From Larix sibirica (taxonomy: Eukaryota > Streptophyta > Pinopsida > Pinales > Pinaceae): a DNA stretch of 20,955 nucleotides. The stretch spans positions 22,588 to 43,542 of the forward strand of contig NWUY0300017962.1 in assembly GCA_004151065.3 (NCBI GenBank), in the 5' to 3' direction. The notes under the pieces were generated by a model that was given only the letters and a program-made list of their open reading frames with translations, had not been told where the DNA came from and searched no databases. A program made the position numbers and the translations under genes. Within the stretch, counting starts at the first letter, position 1; each line of letters starts with the position of its first letter. This document shows, piece after piece, positions 12,708 to 20,955 of the stretch.

Positions 12708-13666
12708 TAATTGAACTTGAGAAACTATAGAAAAAATAGAAAGGGTTGTGAACAACTTAGTCTCTACCATTTGAATTAGAAAGTTGAAACAAACTAGGGC
12801 CTTTGAAGTGGAGATACATGGAAGATAACCATGTTTAATCTCATAGATAACACGAGACAAAAAATAATAGTCTCATCCACAAATATTCAAGGTAGCATCA
12901 AGTATGACCTAAGGGGCATCTACATCAATAAAAATACATTTCCAACCATCTTCTATGATTGCAAATCAAGTAATAAGGCATCTAAATCAATTATTCCTCG
13001 AAACCACTAAATACACTTTAATAAAATCATTGACTTCTTTCCTGATTAACTTAACTATTTTAGCTTAACATGAACTAATGACACTAGTTTGATGTCCATA
13101 TTTGTACTATATTTATATCATTAAAATATCATAAATTAATACATAGATAATATTTACCATATGACTCAAAGCTTAGCTCAATTCGTTGCAGTCAATATTG
13201 TGGGGTATAGAAAACAAGTGTCCAATTTGAATCCCTTGAGTTAGACACCCAACAAATTTATTTGAGATGCCATCCACAAATGTCATAAATCATCCTACAA
13301 GTTAGCCATAAAAGGTTTTCGTTTTCCCATTTGTCTTTATTAACATATAATCAATAATAAAAAACACAAAAATCTCTTCACCTCATGTTGTCACCTCATT
13401 ACTCTCAATGCTTGACATAATAATTCTATGGTATATTTCAATTTAAATTTTGTAATGTACACAACCACCCCTGTAACATTGTTGAGGTTATGGGAGTACT
13501 CCAATTCCTACCACTAACTTGAAATTATGCTTTGATACAACCATGTCATGTACCGGGTAGTCTTTTAACATTGTCTAAGCCTATGAGGTACTTAGTTTCA
13601 CCATATAATTTCCTCTATTACCCAATTCAAATCTCTTTGGCTTGATGTAGAATTTAACAACATTGT
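12708..13666. other. Unassigned interior of the repeat unit, copy 1
   Basis: On the minus strand this is where copia integrase and the linker to RT should lie, but I find no HHCC or DDE signature and the sequence is full of stops on both strands. It is either heavily decayed or foreign to the element. Confidence 0.4.
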
Positions 13667-13728
13667 TGTGTGTAAATTCCCACACATAGGTGCAAAAGAC
13701 ACCTACTAAGGGGTTGTGAAATCCTTAG
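13667..13728. repeat. Three abutting hairpins, copy 1
   Basis: Three perfect 6-bp inverted repeats follow one another with no base between them. They are TGTGTG/CACACA (13667-13672 with 13681-13686), TAGGTG/CACCTA (13687-13692 with 13700-13705) and CTAAGG/CCTTAG (13706-13711 with 13723-13728). Loops are 8, 7 and 11 bases. The arrangement is identical in copy 2. Function is unknown. Confidence 0.7.
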
Positions 13729-14827
13729 TATCATATTAGAATGGAAAATAAATTAATATAAATTAAAGATATTAAATATTAAACATGCATGCAAGATAAA
13801 TATGAAAACTAGTCATTTAAAGGAACATGCACCATGCAAAAGGATGAGAATCTATTATTATGTAAAGAATATGATGATATATTCACACCTTGGTATCGGT
13901 TGTTGAAGGTGAAGGGCCTCCTCAGCTGATCCAAGGGAGGGTTCATGTATATCCTTTTCAGCCCCAATCTTCAGGGCATCTCCAACCGGGTGCCAAATGA
14001 GAATTCCCTTGATAATGAAAGTAGAAAAGAAGAAGATGATTCTTTCATTCTCTCTAGAAGAATTACAACAAAATAACAACACTTTCAACATATGGAGATG
14101 AATGATTGTCAAATGGTGACCATGAGTGTTTTGTTTATATGAACAATAGTGGTAAAAAGAGATCTAGATCCAATGTGTATGCTCTCCATTCCGTTGATGA
14201 CTTAGTGGAGAGGATAGAATTTTGAAGGACTAGATCAATTATTTATTTTAACCTTGGATAGAGTTTTGAAGGACCAACTAAATTGTTTATTTTGACCTTG
14301 TAAATTGCATGCGTCCACTTTCATCCACTACTTCCCTTGGTGTTGGTAGAATTAACTATCCCTTTTCAGAGCACTAATCCATCAATAATTAATATGTCAA
14401 CCAGGGCAAGTATTTTCATTTAAAGGTTTTCATGCACTATCTATGTAGGTAAAAAAGCCTCATTTGATATTGATTTTCTAAAGCTAATTGCAATGACGAG
14501 AAAATCATTCCAACAAATAAAAGAAAAGTAAATGTACTCAGACACATCAACTTGATTTCAGTATCTTGCTTGAACCCCATCAAGGTTGCACATAGAACTG
14601 TCCTCTAGTTAATTATGAGAGTTTTTCTAATCTAAGCATCAAAAGACAAACATATTAATCATGTGGTTAAGGAATAATCTTCAGGTTTTCCAAAATAAAC
14701 AAAGAACCTATGCCTTAAATCACTGTGAAATCCTCTACTAAAGCACACTGAAGGAAATTAAACACACTTGCAAAATTGAAAAGGAACAATCAACTTAATC
14801 ATGTAATAGTTATCTTTAATATTTAAG
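13729..14827. other. Non-coding interior of the repeat unit with a GC-richer patch, copy 1
   Basis: Mostly AT-rich. A GC-richer patch at about 13888-14005 contains TTGGTATCGGTTG on plus and TGGCACCCGGTTGGAGATGCC on minus, both faintly like tRNA primer-binding sites. The minus strand has a TATA-like CATATAAAC at about 14135. No gene is supported: a minus frame at 13858-14112 has no recognisable domain. Confidence 0.4.
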
Positions 14828-15217
14828 CACAAATCACTCTATGACTCTGAAGGAAACAAGATGAAAGATTTCACATGGGGCATTGGCAAAAGGACCAACA
14901 ACGGGGCTGAATGGCTCGCCTTGATCAAAGGTATGGAATTAGCAAGAAAGGATGGAGTTGAGGATCTGGTGGTCTTTGGTGATTCAATGCTGGTCATAAA
15001 GGAGGCCACGAACTTGGCAAAGGCTTGTAAAAAACCTACCTCACAGTATCAATACTTTCTGAAATACTTAGTCAAAGAATTCAATTCTATCAACTTCATA
15101 CACTTGTTGAGGTCCAATAATCAACATGCTGACGCAATGGCCAATGTTGGAGCTGGTTTGGATTGCGGAACTATGGTCACCAACAATCAGATGCATGGGA
15201 ACATTTGGGTCCCCTAA
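14828..15217 (+). pseudogene. 5'-truncated RNase H-like domain (retroelement type)
   Basis: From about 14837 the plus frame reads LYDSEGNKMKDFTWGIGKRT, then NNGAEWLALIKGMELARKDG, LVVFGDSMLVIKEA and finally NNQHADAMANVGAGLDCG. This is the plant retroelement RNase H fold (RVT_3 type): the Glu in NNGAEWLAL and the Asp in FGDSMLV are two of the catalytic acidic residues, and the HADAMAN segment supplies the C-terminal helix. The first strand with the leading catalytic Asp (usual DGA/DGS motif) is missing. The frame runs back only to a TAG at 14807, so the domain is cut at its N-terminus. The first ATG is 14861. It lies opposite to the copia pol and is a different RNase H type. Stop TAA at 15215-15217; the next frame continues in phase. 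Copy 2 contains the same start. Confidence 0.8.
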
Positions 15218-15232
15218 TTTCTTGTCCCCCCT

Positions 15233-15949
15233 ATGACTTTGAAGGTTCATTTTCACCACCTTAATGATAGGGTGTATCACTTCCCCTTGGCTTGGAATTG
15301 TTTCAATTTAGGATCCACGATCCCCGAGATGATCGACCCCCTACCTTTGGATCCTCTGCGCGTCCCCTCGATGCATGCGGTTGCACACTTGTCACAGCTG
15401 GCCAACAACTTGAATTTATTGTTTCCTAGGGCTTGGGGCAGAGCCAACCCTTATACTGTTCGCATGTGCCTCCTCTACTACCATTTGAGTTGGACTCTTC
15501 GTTGCCTGGGCAGAGATAGCTTTAATACTGCTCGCAGGTTCTCTCTTCGCCATCATTTGATTTTGGATTTTCGCTGCCTAGCCACAATGGATGATTCTGC
15601 TAGATTGATGGATGATGTTATAGTCGACTCATTGAAATGTCTTCGGTGCAAGAAGCACAAACCTGAAGGAGATGGGAAAACAGGCTATCTGAAGCTTCCT
15701 TTTGCGAGGAAAGCTGGACAAGGAACGAAATTCGAAGGCACAATTAAGGTCCAGCAAGCACTCCACGAGCACTGTAAGGCTGCGGTATTAGGGATGGGAA
15801 AACATTGGAACCTCCCTACTGAAAACTCTGGAAAAGGTCCAGCTCTGGAGCTGGGATTCGCTAGTCTACCTGATGAAGCGCAAACATACCTGAAAGAATT
15901 GGAAATTCGGCTGTGTAAGCTCAGAGGGGAAAACTCTGAGAAAAAATGA
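15233..15949 (+). CDS. Unrecognised 238-residue ORF, in frame with both neighbours
   Basis: I do not recognise this protein. The frame is open from 15218 (right after the TAA of the RNase H-like frame) to TGA at 15947-15949. Its base composition is clearly richer in G and C than the surroundings and looks coding. The N-terminal half is hydrophobic and Leu/His/Arg-rich (for example LLYYHLSWTLRCLGRDSF). A central CLRCKKHK could be a degenerate metal-binding knuckle. The C-terminal half is basic and then helical (SLPDEAQTYLKELEIRLCKL). No signal peptide or clear membrane segment is evident. It may be a gag-like or accessory protein of the element that also supplied the RNase H domain, or a captured host fragment. 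The N-terminal half may not have been coding originally. Confidence 0.4.
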   Translation: MTLKVHFHHLNDRVYHFPLAWNCFNLGSTIPEMIDPLPLDPLRVPSMHAVAHLSQLANNLNLLFPRAWGRANPYTVRMCLLYYHLSWTLRCLGRDSFNTARRFSLRHHLILDFRCLATMDDSARLMDDVIVDSLKCLRCKKHKPEGDGKTGYLKLPFARKAGQGTKFEGTIKVQQALHEHCKAAVLGMGKHWNLPTENSGKGPALELGFASLPDEAQTYLKELEIRLCKLRGENSEKK

Positions 15950-15970
15950 GTCCTCTCCCATCTCTACACC

Positions 15971-16198
15971 ATGGTTCAAGTCACGGTCTCGGAGGTCCGT
16001 GCCAATGGGAAGAAAATCGCTAAGCAAGCGGTCTCTTTTGCAAATATGGACAACAATGTCTCGGAATTGCATGGAACAACTAAGAGAATTGAAGCCAAAA
16101 TCGATAGCCTTAACTCAGACATCAAGCAGATCAAAGTGGAGTTCAAAGGATTGATGGATGCAGCTGGAAGCGAAAATATGGACCTTATTCAGCAGTAG
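15971..16198 (+). CDS. Short helical/coiled-coil ORF (75 residues), continuation of the upstream frame
   Basis: Starts at ATG 15971 and ends at TAG 16196-16198, in the same frame as 15233-15949 and separated from it by one TGA and seven sense codons. The product is predicted helical with spaced hydrophobics (FANMDNNVSELHGTTKRIEA, then IDSLNSDIKQIKVEFKGLMD), consistent with a coiled coil. It most likely represents the C-terminal end of the preceding protein, cut off by the TGA. The family is not recognised. Confidence 0.4.
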   Translation: MVQVTVSEVRANGKKIAKQAVSFANMDNNVSELHGTTKRIEAKIDSLNSDIKQIKVEFKGLMDAAGSENMDLIQQ

Positions 16199-16478
16199 TC
16201 AGTTCAGCCGGTTCCTAGGTTTTCTAGCACTTTTCTTGGTTTTCCCTTTTTGTTCAATTTTTCTTTTTTTGCGATTATAGAATTGCATGGAGTTGCTTGG
16301 CATGGTATGTGTGTTTCATGTTAGAAATTGCATGTAATATTTAGTAATCATATATGTTAATTTGGTTGACCAAACGTTTCTTTTTTGTTGTAAATTGATA
16401 ATGGAAATTATGAAGAAAAATGCATTTGTGCTAAATTATGAAGTAACCTATAGTCTCCATGGTTGAAAGAGGTTATTG

Positions 16479-16509
16479 AGTATGTGACAACCTCCCAATG
16501 TCACATACT
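16479..16509. repeat. Perfect 10-bp inverted repeat, 11-base loop
   Basis: AGTATGTGAC (16479-16488) and GTCACATACT (16500-16509) flank AACCTCCCAAT. The left arm overlaps TGTGACAACCTCCC, which resembles the TGT(A/G)ACA.CCTCCC start of some plant LTRs, but no matching LTR is visible. Confidence 0.65.
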
Positions 16510-16845
16510 TGAGAACAATTTAAAAAATAATAATATAACGAAAGAGGATATCCCCAAACCCAATGATACAAAAAGTAGACCCAAAACAAAGAATGATGGA
16601 AGAAGAGGAACGAAGAAAGGGGGGATATCAAGGAGGAAAAGAGTTAGCAATGCAATAAATTGAGAGCAAGCAATAAAGGTGGACAATGTTATGGATCCAC
16701 CATAAAATGAAAAGGAAGAGGATGAGAAAAGCAATGCATTGGAGACAAAAGAAGATGAATAATGTTAGAAGCATGTTTGACAAAACAAGGTATTCCACAC
16801 AGGTCGAACACCTTAAGCAATTACTCATACAAACATATCAAATAT

Positions 16846-16903
16846 TGTAATATCCCGATTTTGACCCCATTACATTAAAATGTAAAGGATGTAATATTGT
16901 TAT
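16846..16903 (+). mobile_element. Possible start of a gypsy-type LTR, cut by the N at 16904
   Basis: TGTAATATCCCGATTTTGACC resembles the TGTAACACCCCG type of plant gypsy LTR start. Only 58 bases are present before the N and the repeat boundary, so it cannot be confirmed. No polypurine tract directly precedes it. Confidence 0.25.
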
Positions 16904-16904
16904 N
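16904..16904. other. Ambiguous base / possible scaffold join at the repeat boundary
   Basis: A single N separates ATTGTTAT from the first base of repeat copy 2. Short-read contigs often end exactly at repeat boundaries, so this N may stand for a gap of unknown size. The other two Ns (2978 and 8263) have no such coincidence. Confidence 0.7.
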
Positions 16905-17224
16905 TGATGAGATGTATGGGTTATAAGCCCATCATTTACAAATATTTCAACTAAACAATAATAACAAAATATTTCCAAAATTCTATTATGGTGATCAATA
17001 TAAGTAATTGATATCTTCACTATATTGATAGAATTAGAATCGATCACATCAATTTGTAAAAGACACATGCATAGGAATTTTCAACCATTCAATAAAAATA
17101 AACTTATGCATGTGACTACGTGCTTTATTACAATTGAAAGTAATCAACTACATTTGCAATTAACTAAATATAGAACTAAAGAAAAACTCAATATTGCTAA
17201 ACCAAAGATCAATGCATACATTCA
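16905..17224 (-). mobile_element. Ty1/copia-type LTR, copy 2
   Basis: Same 320-bp LTR as 10851-11170, with the same TG/CA ends and PPT. It differs from copy 1 at five positions. It could be the 3' LTR of a second element or, in a tandem array, the LTR shared by two element bodies. No primer-binding site is seen on its left (minus-strand downstream) side. Confidence 0.75.
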
Positions 17225-17238
17225 ATCTCCCTCTTTAT
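17225..17238 (-). other. Polypurine tract next to the LTR, copy 2
   Basis: Identical to the tract at 11171-11184: ATAAAGAGGGAGAT on minus, directly before the LTR. Confidence 0.7.
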
Positions 17239-17241
17239 ACT

Positions 17242-18761
17242 CAATGTAGTAATCACTAAGATTTGTATAAGCTTTTCAAAGTTTTCCTTTCACAATCCCT
17301 TAGTGAATAATTGCAAGCCAATCATGGCCAATCACTAGATCTACAAAATGTCAATTCAATCTAACCATTTTTTACAAGTTATTTGATAAAGTGATGTTGC
17401 ATATCTATGTTTTTAGTACAACCATGGAATACCATATGTTTTGTCATAGAAATCATAGAATTGTTGCCACAAAAAAATGGTAGTGAACACACTTTGTTCT
17501 TGGTACAAATATACCAATACTCATATCAACCAAACTACTTAACAAGTGGTTAAATTTGTTACAACATATTTCACCTTTAATGTTGACAAGGAAATATGTG
17601 ATATTTCTTTGAAAACCATGAAACAACACCTAATTCAAAACTAAAATCTTACCTTGAAGTTCCCTTAAGATCTTCAATGGATATTTCCCAATCACTATCT
17701 GTGCATCTAACCAAACTAGGGCCATTGGATGAAGTGTACAAAATATCAAAACTATGTGTACCATTGACAGACCTTGGTATTCTCTTTGTTGCAAAGAAAT
17801 GTCTCTCACTTGGTTCCTTCATAAAAATTGAAACTAAACTCACATCTTACATCATATCAAATCCATTGGTAGTGACGTACATAAGATTGTCCACTAACGC
17901 CCTATAAATTGTAGGATATAAACTTTGTTTCTACCATCATCCTTAACTAATTTCTCACCCAAACTCATAGGTGTGATAACTCACTTACATTTTTTCATTT
18001 TAAATGTATCAAGTAAATTGATCACATACTTTCCTTGTGAAATAAAACCCCATCACTTAATAAATTTAAAATCTCCATACCAAGGAAATAATTCATTAAA
18101 CCCAAATCTCTCATCTCAAACTCACTTGATGTTGCTACTATAAGATCATCCATCAACAAATTAGTATTTCCTTTGTAAATGAAGTCATATACATCTAAGC
18201 ATCCAATTAACAAATCATTCTTATGGTGGATTTAACATAGAGACTTGGCATACATGTACTTTGGCTAAAGAATTTTTTTGAAGGTACTCATCTATCCTTC
18301 TAAATTGGGCCCTTAGAGCTTACTTAAGTCCATATAAATCCTCATTTAACTTGCTAACCTTGTGTTCTTGAATTTCATCTTCAAAACCTGGTGGCCACTT
18401 CACAAACACCTCGTCATCCAAGACACCATTTGAAAATTTTGATTTGAAACCTTATGAAAAAAAATCCAATTCAATTAAGCTTCTAAAGTAAAATTGATCT
18501 TCATAGTATCTAATCTTGTAATATGACCAAAAGTTCCATTGTAATCTGTACCTAATCATTGTGGGTAAGCCTTCAATACCAATCTTTCCTTGTGCCTTTC
18601 AATTGATCCATTTTGTAGACCCATTTGAATCTCATGACATCCTTACCTTGAGGAATATTAACCAATTCCCATGTTTCATTTATTTTTATTGTATAAATCT
18701 TTGCATTCATTGCTTCATACGAAATTGTATGTTTCATTGCATCTTCATAATAACTAACTTC
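17242..18761 (-). pseudogene. Decayed Ty1/copia pol, copy 2
   Basis: The same broken reverse transcriptase and RNase H fragments as in copy 1: NETWELVNIPQG near 18670, LMDDL near 18150, CTDSDW near 17699, TKNIDMQHHFIK near 17400. The same inactivating stops and frame changes are present, so the decay predates the duplication. One visible coding-frame difference is Lys to Asn in RDLGLMNYFLGM. Confidence 0.9.
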
Positions 18762-20881
18762 TAATTGAACTTGAGAAACTATAGAAAAAATAGAAAGGGT
18801 TGTGAACAACTTAGTCTCTACCATTTGAATTAGAAAGTTGAAACAAACTAGGGCCTTTGAAGTGGAGATACATGGAAGATAACCATGTTTAATCTCATAG
18901 ATAACACGAGACAAAAAATAATAGTCTCATCCACAAATATTCAAGGTAGCATCAAGTATGACCTAAGGGGCATCTACATCAATAAAAATACATTTCCAAC
19001 CATCTTCTATGATTGCAAATCAAGCAATAAGGCATCTAAATCAATTATTCCTCCAAACCACTAAATACACTTTAATAAAATCATTGACTTCTTTCCTGAT
19101 TAACTTAACTATTTTAGCTTAACATGAACTAATGACACTAGTTTGATGTCCATATTTGTACTATATTTATATCATTAAAATATCATAAATTAATACATAG
19201 ATAATATTTACCATATGACTCAAAGCTTAGCTCAATTCGTTGCAGTCAATATTGTGGGGTATAGAAAACAAGTGTCCAATTTGAATCCCTTGAGTTAGAC
19301 ACCCAACAAATTTATTTGAGATGCCATCCACAAATGTCATAAATCATCCTACAAGTTAGCCATAAAAGGTTTTCGTTTTCCCATTTGTCTTTATTAACAT
19401 ATAATCAATAATAAAAAACACAAAAATCTCTTCACCTCATGTTGTCACCTCATTACTCTCAATGCTTGACATAATAATTCTATGGTATATTTCAATTTAA
19501 ATTTTGTAATGTACACAACCACCCCTGTAACATTGTTGAGGTTATGGGAGTACTCCAATTCCTACCACTAACTTGAAATTATGCTTTGATACAACCATGT
19601 CATGTACCGGGTAGTCTTTTAACATTGTCTAAGCCTATGAGGTACTTAGTTTCACCATATAATTTCCTCTATTACCCAATTCAAATCTCTTTGGCTTGAT
19701 GTAGAATTTAACAACATTGTTGTGTGTAAATTCCCACACATAGGTGCAAAAGACACCTACTAAGGGGTTGTGAAATCCTTAGTATCATATTAGAATGGAA
19801 AATAAATTAATATAAATTAAAGATATTAAATATTAAACATGCATGCAAGATAAATATGAAAACTAGTCATTTAAAGGAACATGCACCATGCAAAAGGATG
19901 AGAATCTATTATTATGTAAAGAATATGATGATATATTCACACCTTGGTATCGTTTGTTGAAGGTGAAGGGCCTCCTCAGCTGATCCAAGGGAGGGTTCAT
20001 GTATATCCTTTTCAGCCCTAATCTTCAGGGCATCTCCAACCGGGTGCCAAATGAGAATTCCCTTGATAATGAAAGTAGAAAAGAAGAAGATGATTCTTTC
20101 ATTCTCTCTAGAAGAATTACAACAAAATAACAACACTTTCAACATATGGAGATGAATGATTGTCAAATGGTGACCATGAGTGTTTTGTTTATATGAACAA
20201 TAGTGGTAAAAAGAGATCTAGATCCAATGTGTATGCTCTCCATTCCGTTGATGACTTAGTGGAGAGGATAGAATTTTGAAGGACTAGATCAATTATTTAT
20301 TTTAACCTTGGATAGAGTTTTGAAGGACCAACTAAATTGTTTATTTTGACCTTGTAAATTGCATGCGTCCACTTTCATCCACTACTTCCCTTGGTGTTGG
20401 TAGAATTAACTGTCCCTTTTCAGAGCACTAATCCATTAATAATTAATATGTCAACCAGGGCAAGTATTTTCATTTAAAGGTTTTCATGCACTATCTATGT
20501 AGGTAAAAAAGCCTCATTTGATATTGATTTTCTAAAGCTAATTGTAATGACGAGAAAATCATTCCAACAAATAAAAGAAAAGTAAATGTACTCAGACACA
20601 TCAACTTGATTTCAGTATCTTGCTTGAACCCCATCAAGGTTGCACATAGAACTGTCCTCTAGTTAATTATGAGAGTTTTTCTAATCTAAGCATCAAAAGA
20701 CAAACATATTAATCATGTGGTTAAGGAATAATCTTCAGGTTTTCCAAAATAAACAAAGAACCTATGCCTTAAATCACTGTGAAATCCTCTACTAAAGCAC
20801 ACTGAAGGAAATTAAACACACTTGCAAAATTGAAAAGGAACAATCAACTTAATCATGTAATAGTTATCTTTAATATTTAAG
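18762..20881. other. Non-coding interior of repeat copy 2
   Basis: Equivalent of 12708-14827, with the same lack of recognisable genes. The run of three hairpins recurs at 19721-19782, and the GC-richer patch with the altered TTGGTATCGTTTG at about 19944-19960. Confidence 0.5.
19721..19782. repeat. Three abutting hairpins, copy 2
   Basis: Identical in sequence to 13667-13728: TGTGTG/CACACA, TAGGTG/CACCTA and CTAAGG/CCTTAG with no spacer between the hairpins. Confidence 0.7.
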
Positions 20882-20955
20882 CACAAATCACTCTATGACT
20901 CTGAAGGAAACAAGATGAAATATTTCACATGGGGCATTGGCAAAAGGACCAACAA
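20882..20955 (+). pseudogene. Start of the RNase H-like frame in copy 2, cut by the window end
   Basis: Repeats the first part of the copy 1 frame (YDSEGNKMK, with Asp changed to Tyr in the following FTWGIG context, then GKRTN) before the window ends. Whether the downstream unknown ORFs are also duplicated cannot be seen. Confidence 0.75.

Larger units (their letters stand above)
10851..14901. repeat. Large direct repeat, copy 1 (visible part 4051 bp)
   Basis: Every base from 10851 to 14901 pairs with 16905 to 20955 at a constant offset of 6054, with no net length difference. I count 16 substitutions by eye, 5 of them in the first 320 bases. Left flanks differ completely (GTGTCAA versus ATTGTTATN). 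The right limit cannot be seen because copy 2 reaches the window end. Copy 1 contains a copia LTR and pol remnant, the hairpin run and the start of the RNase H-like frame. Confidence 0.97.
16199..16903. other. Non-coding stretch between the ORF block and the second repeat copy
   Basis: T-rich then A/G-rich DNA. Reading frames at 16463-16663 (plus) and 16501-16828 (minus) reflect low-complexity purine/pyrimidine runs and are not called. An inverted repeat (16479-16509) and a possible LTR start (16846) are listed separately. Confidence 0.5.
16905..20955. repeat. Large direct repeat, copy 2 (runs off the window)
   Basis: Corresponds base for base to 10851-14901 (offset 6054). Differences are substitutions only. 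They include changes at about 18092, 18654, 19025, 19054, 19953 and 20415, and a G-to-T change at about 20921 that turns MKDF into MKYF in the RNase H-like frame. If this is a tandem duplication of a 6054-bp unit, the match should continue to about position 22958, outside the window. Confidence 0.97.

Noticed and set aside
13858-14112. 84-codon minus-strand ORF, present in both copies
   Set aside because: No domain recognised. Two of its residues change between copies, and it covers the GC-richer patch better explained as element leader or LTR sequence.
16463-16828. Lys/Arg-rich plus ORF and Phe/Leu-rich minus ORFs
   Set aside because: Products of purine-rich low-complexity DNA read in both directions, with no family motif.

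Overview
The window looks like nuclear DNA of a land plant. It has one intact intron-containing class III (secretory) plant peroxidase gene set in very AT-rich, repeat-laden DNA with decayed LTR retrotransposons. Repeat style and peroxidase sequence would suit a conifer or other large-genome seed plant, but that is inference. Three isolated N bases (2978, 8263, 16904) mark ambiguous positions or scaffold joins.

Layout. (1) 1-1712: probable end of a Ty3/gypsy-type LTR on the minus strand, running off the left edge. (2) 1713-4900: AT-rich intergenic DNA with at least five independent local direct duplications (periods about 160, 82, 58, 313 with an 84-bp sub-period, and 54 bp). (3) 5395-7570: the peroxidase gene on +, with TATA box, four exons with classical boundaries (326 codons plus stop), three introns, and a 3' flank in which a 94-bp tandem duplication has doubled an AATAAA signal. 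(4) 7570-10850: AT-rich DNA with no gene I can support. (5) 10851-16904: a composite repeat unit. On the minus strand it holds a 320-bp Ty1/copia-type 3' LTR, a polypurine tract and a broken copia pol (RT and RNase H). Next come a run of three abutting hairpins, then on the plus strand a GC-richer block of three ORFs lying in one common frame (14810-16198): a 5'-truncated RNase H-like domain, an unrecognised 238-residue ORF, and a short helical ORF. (6) 16905-20955: a second copy of 10851-14901 at a constant offset of 6054 with no net length change and about 16 substitutions by eye; it runs off the right edge.

How the parts relate. Only the peroxidase looks functional: it would encode a secreted haem enzyme acting in the cell wall or vacuole. 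The rest is retroelement material. The most interesting structure is the 6054-bp unit. Its second copy starts exactly at an LTR terminus, one N after unrelated sequence. Its two LTRs differ more than its two internal regions. It also carries a plus-strand coding block of unknown identity embedded opposite to the copia remains. A tandem LTR element produced by LTR-LTR recombination, two independent insertions of a composite element, and a misassembly are all possible.
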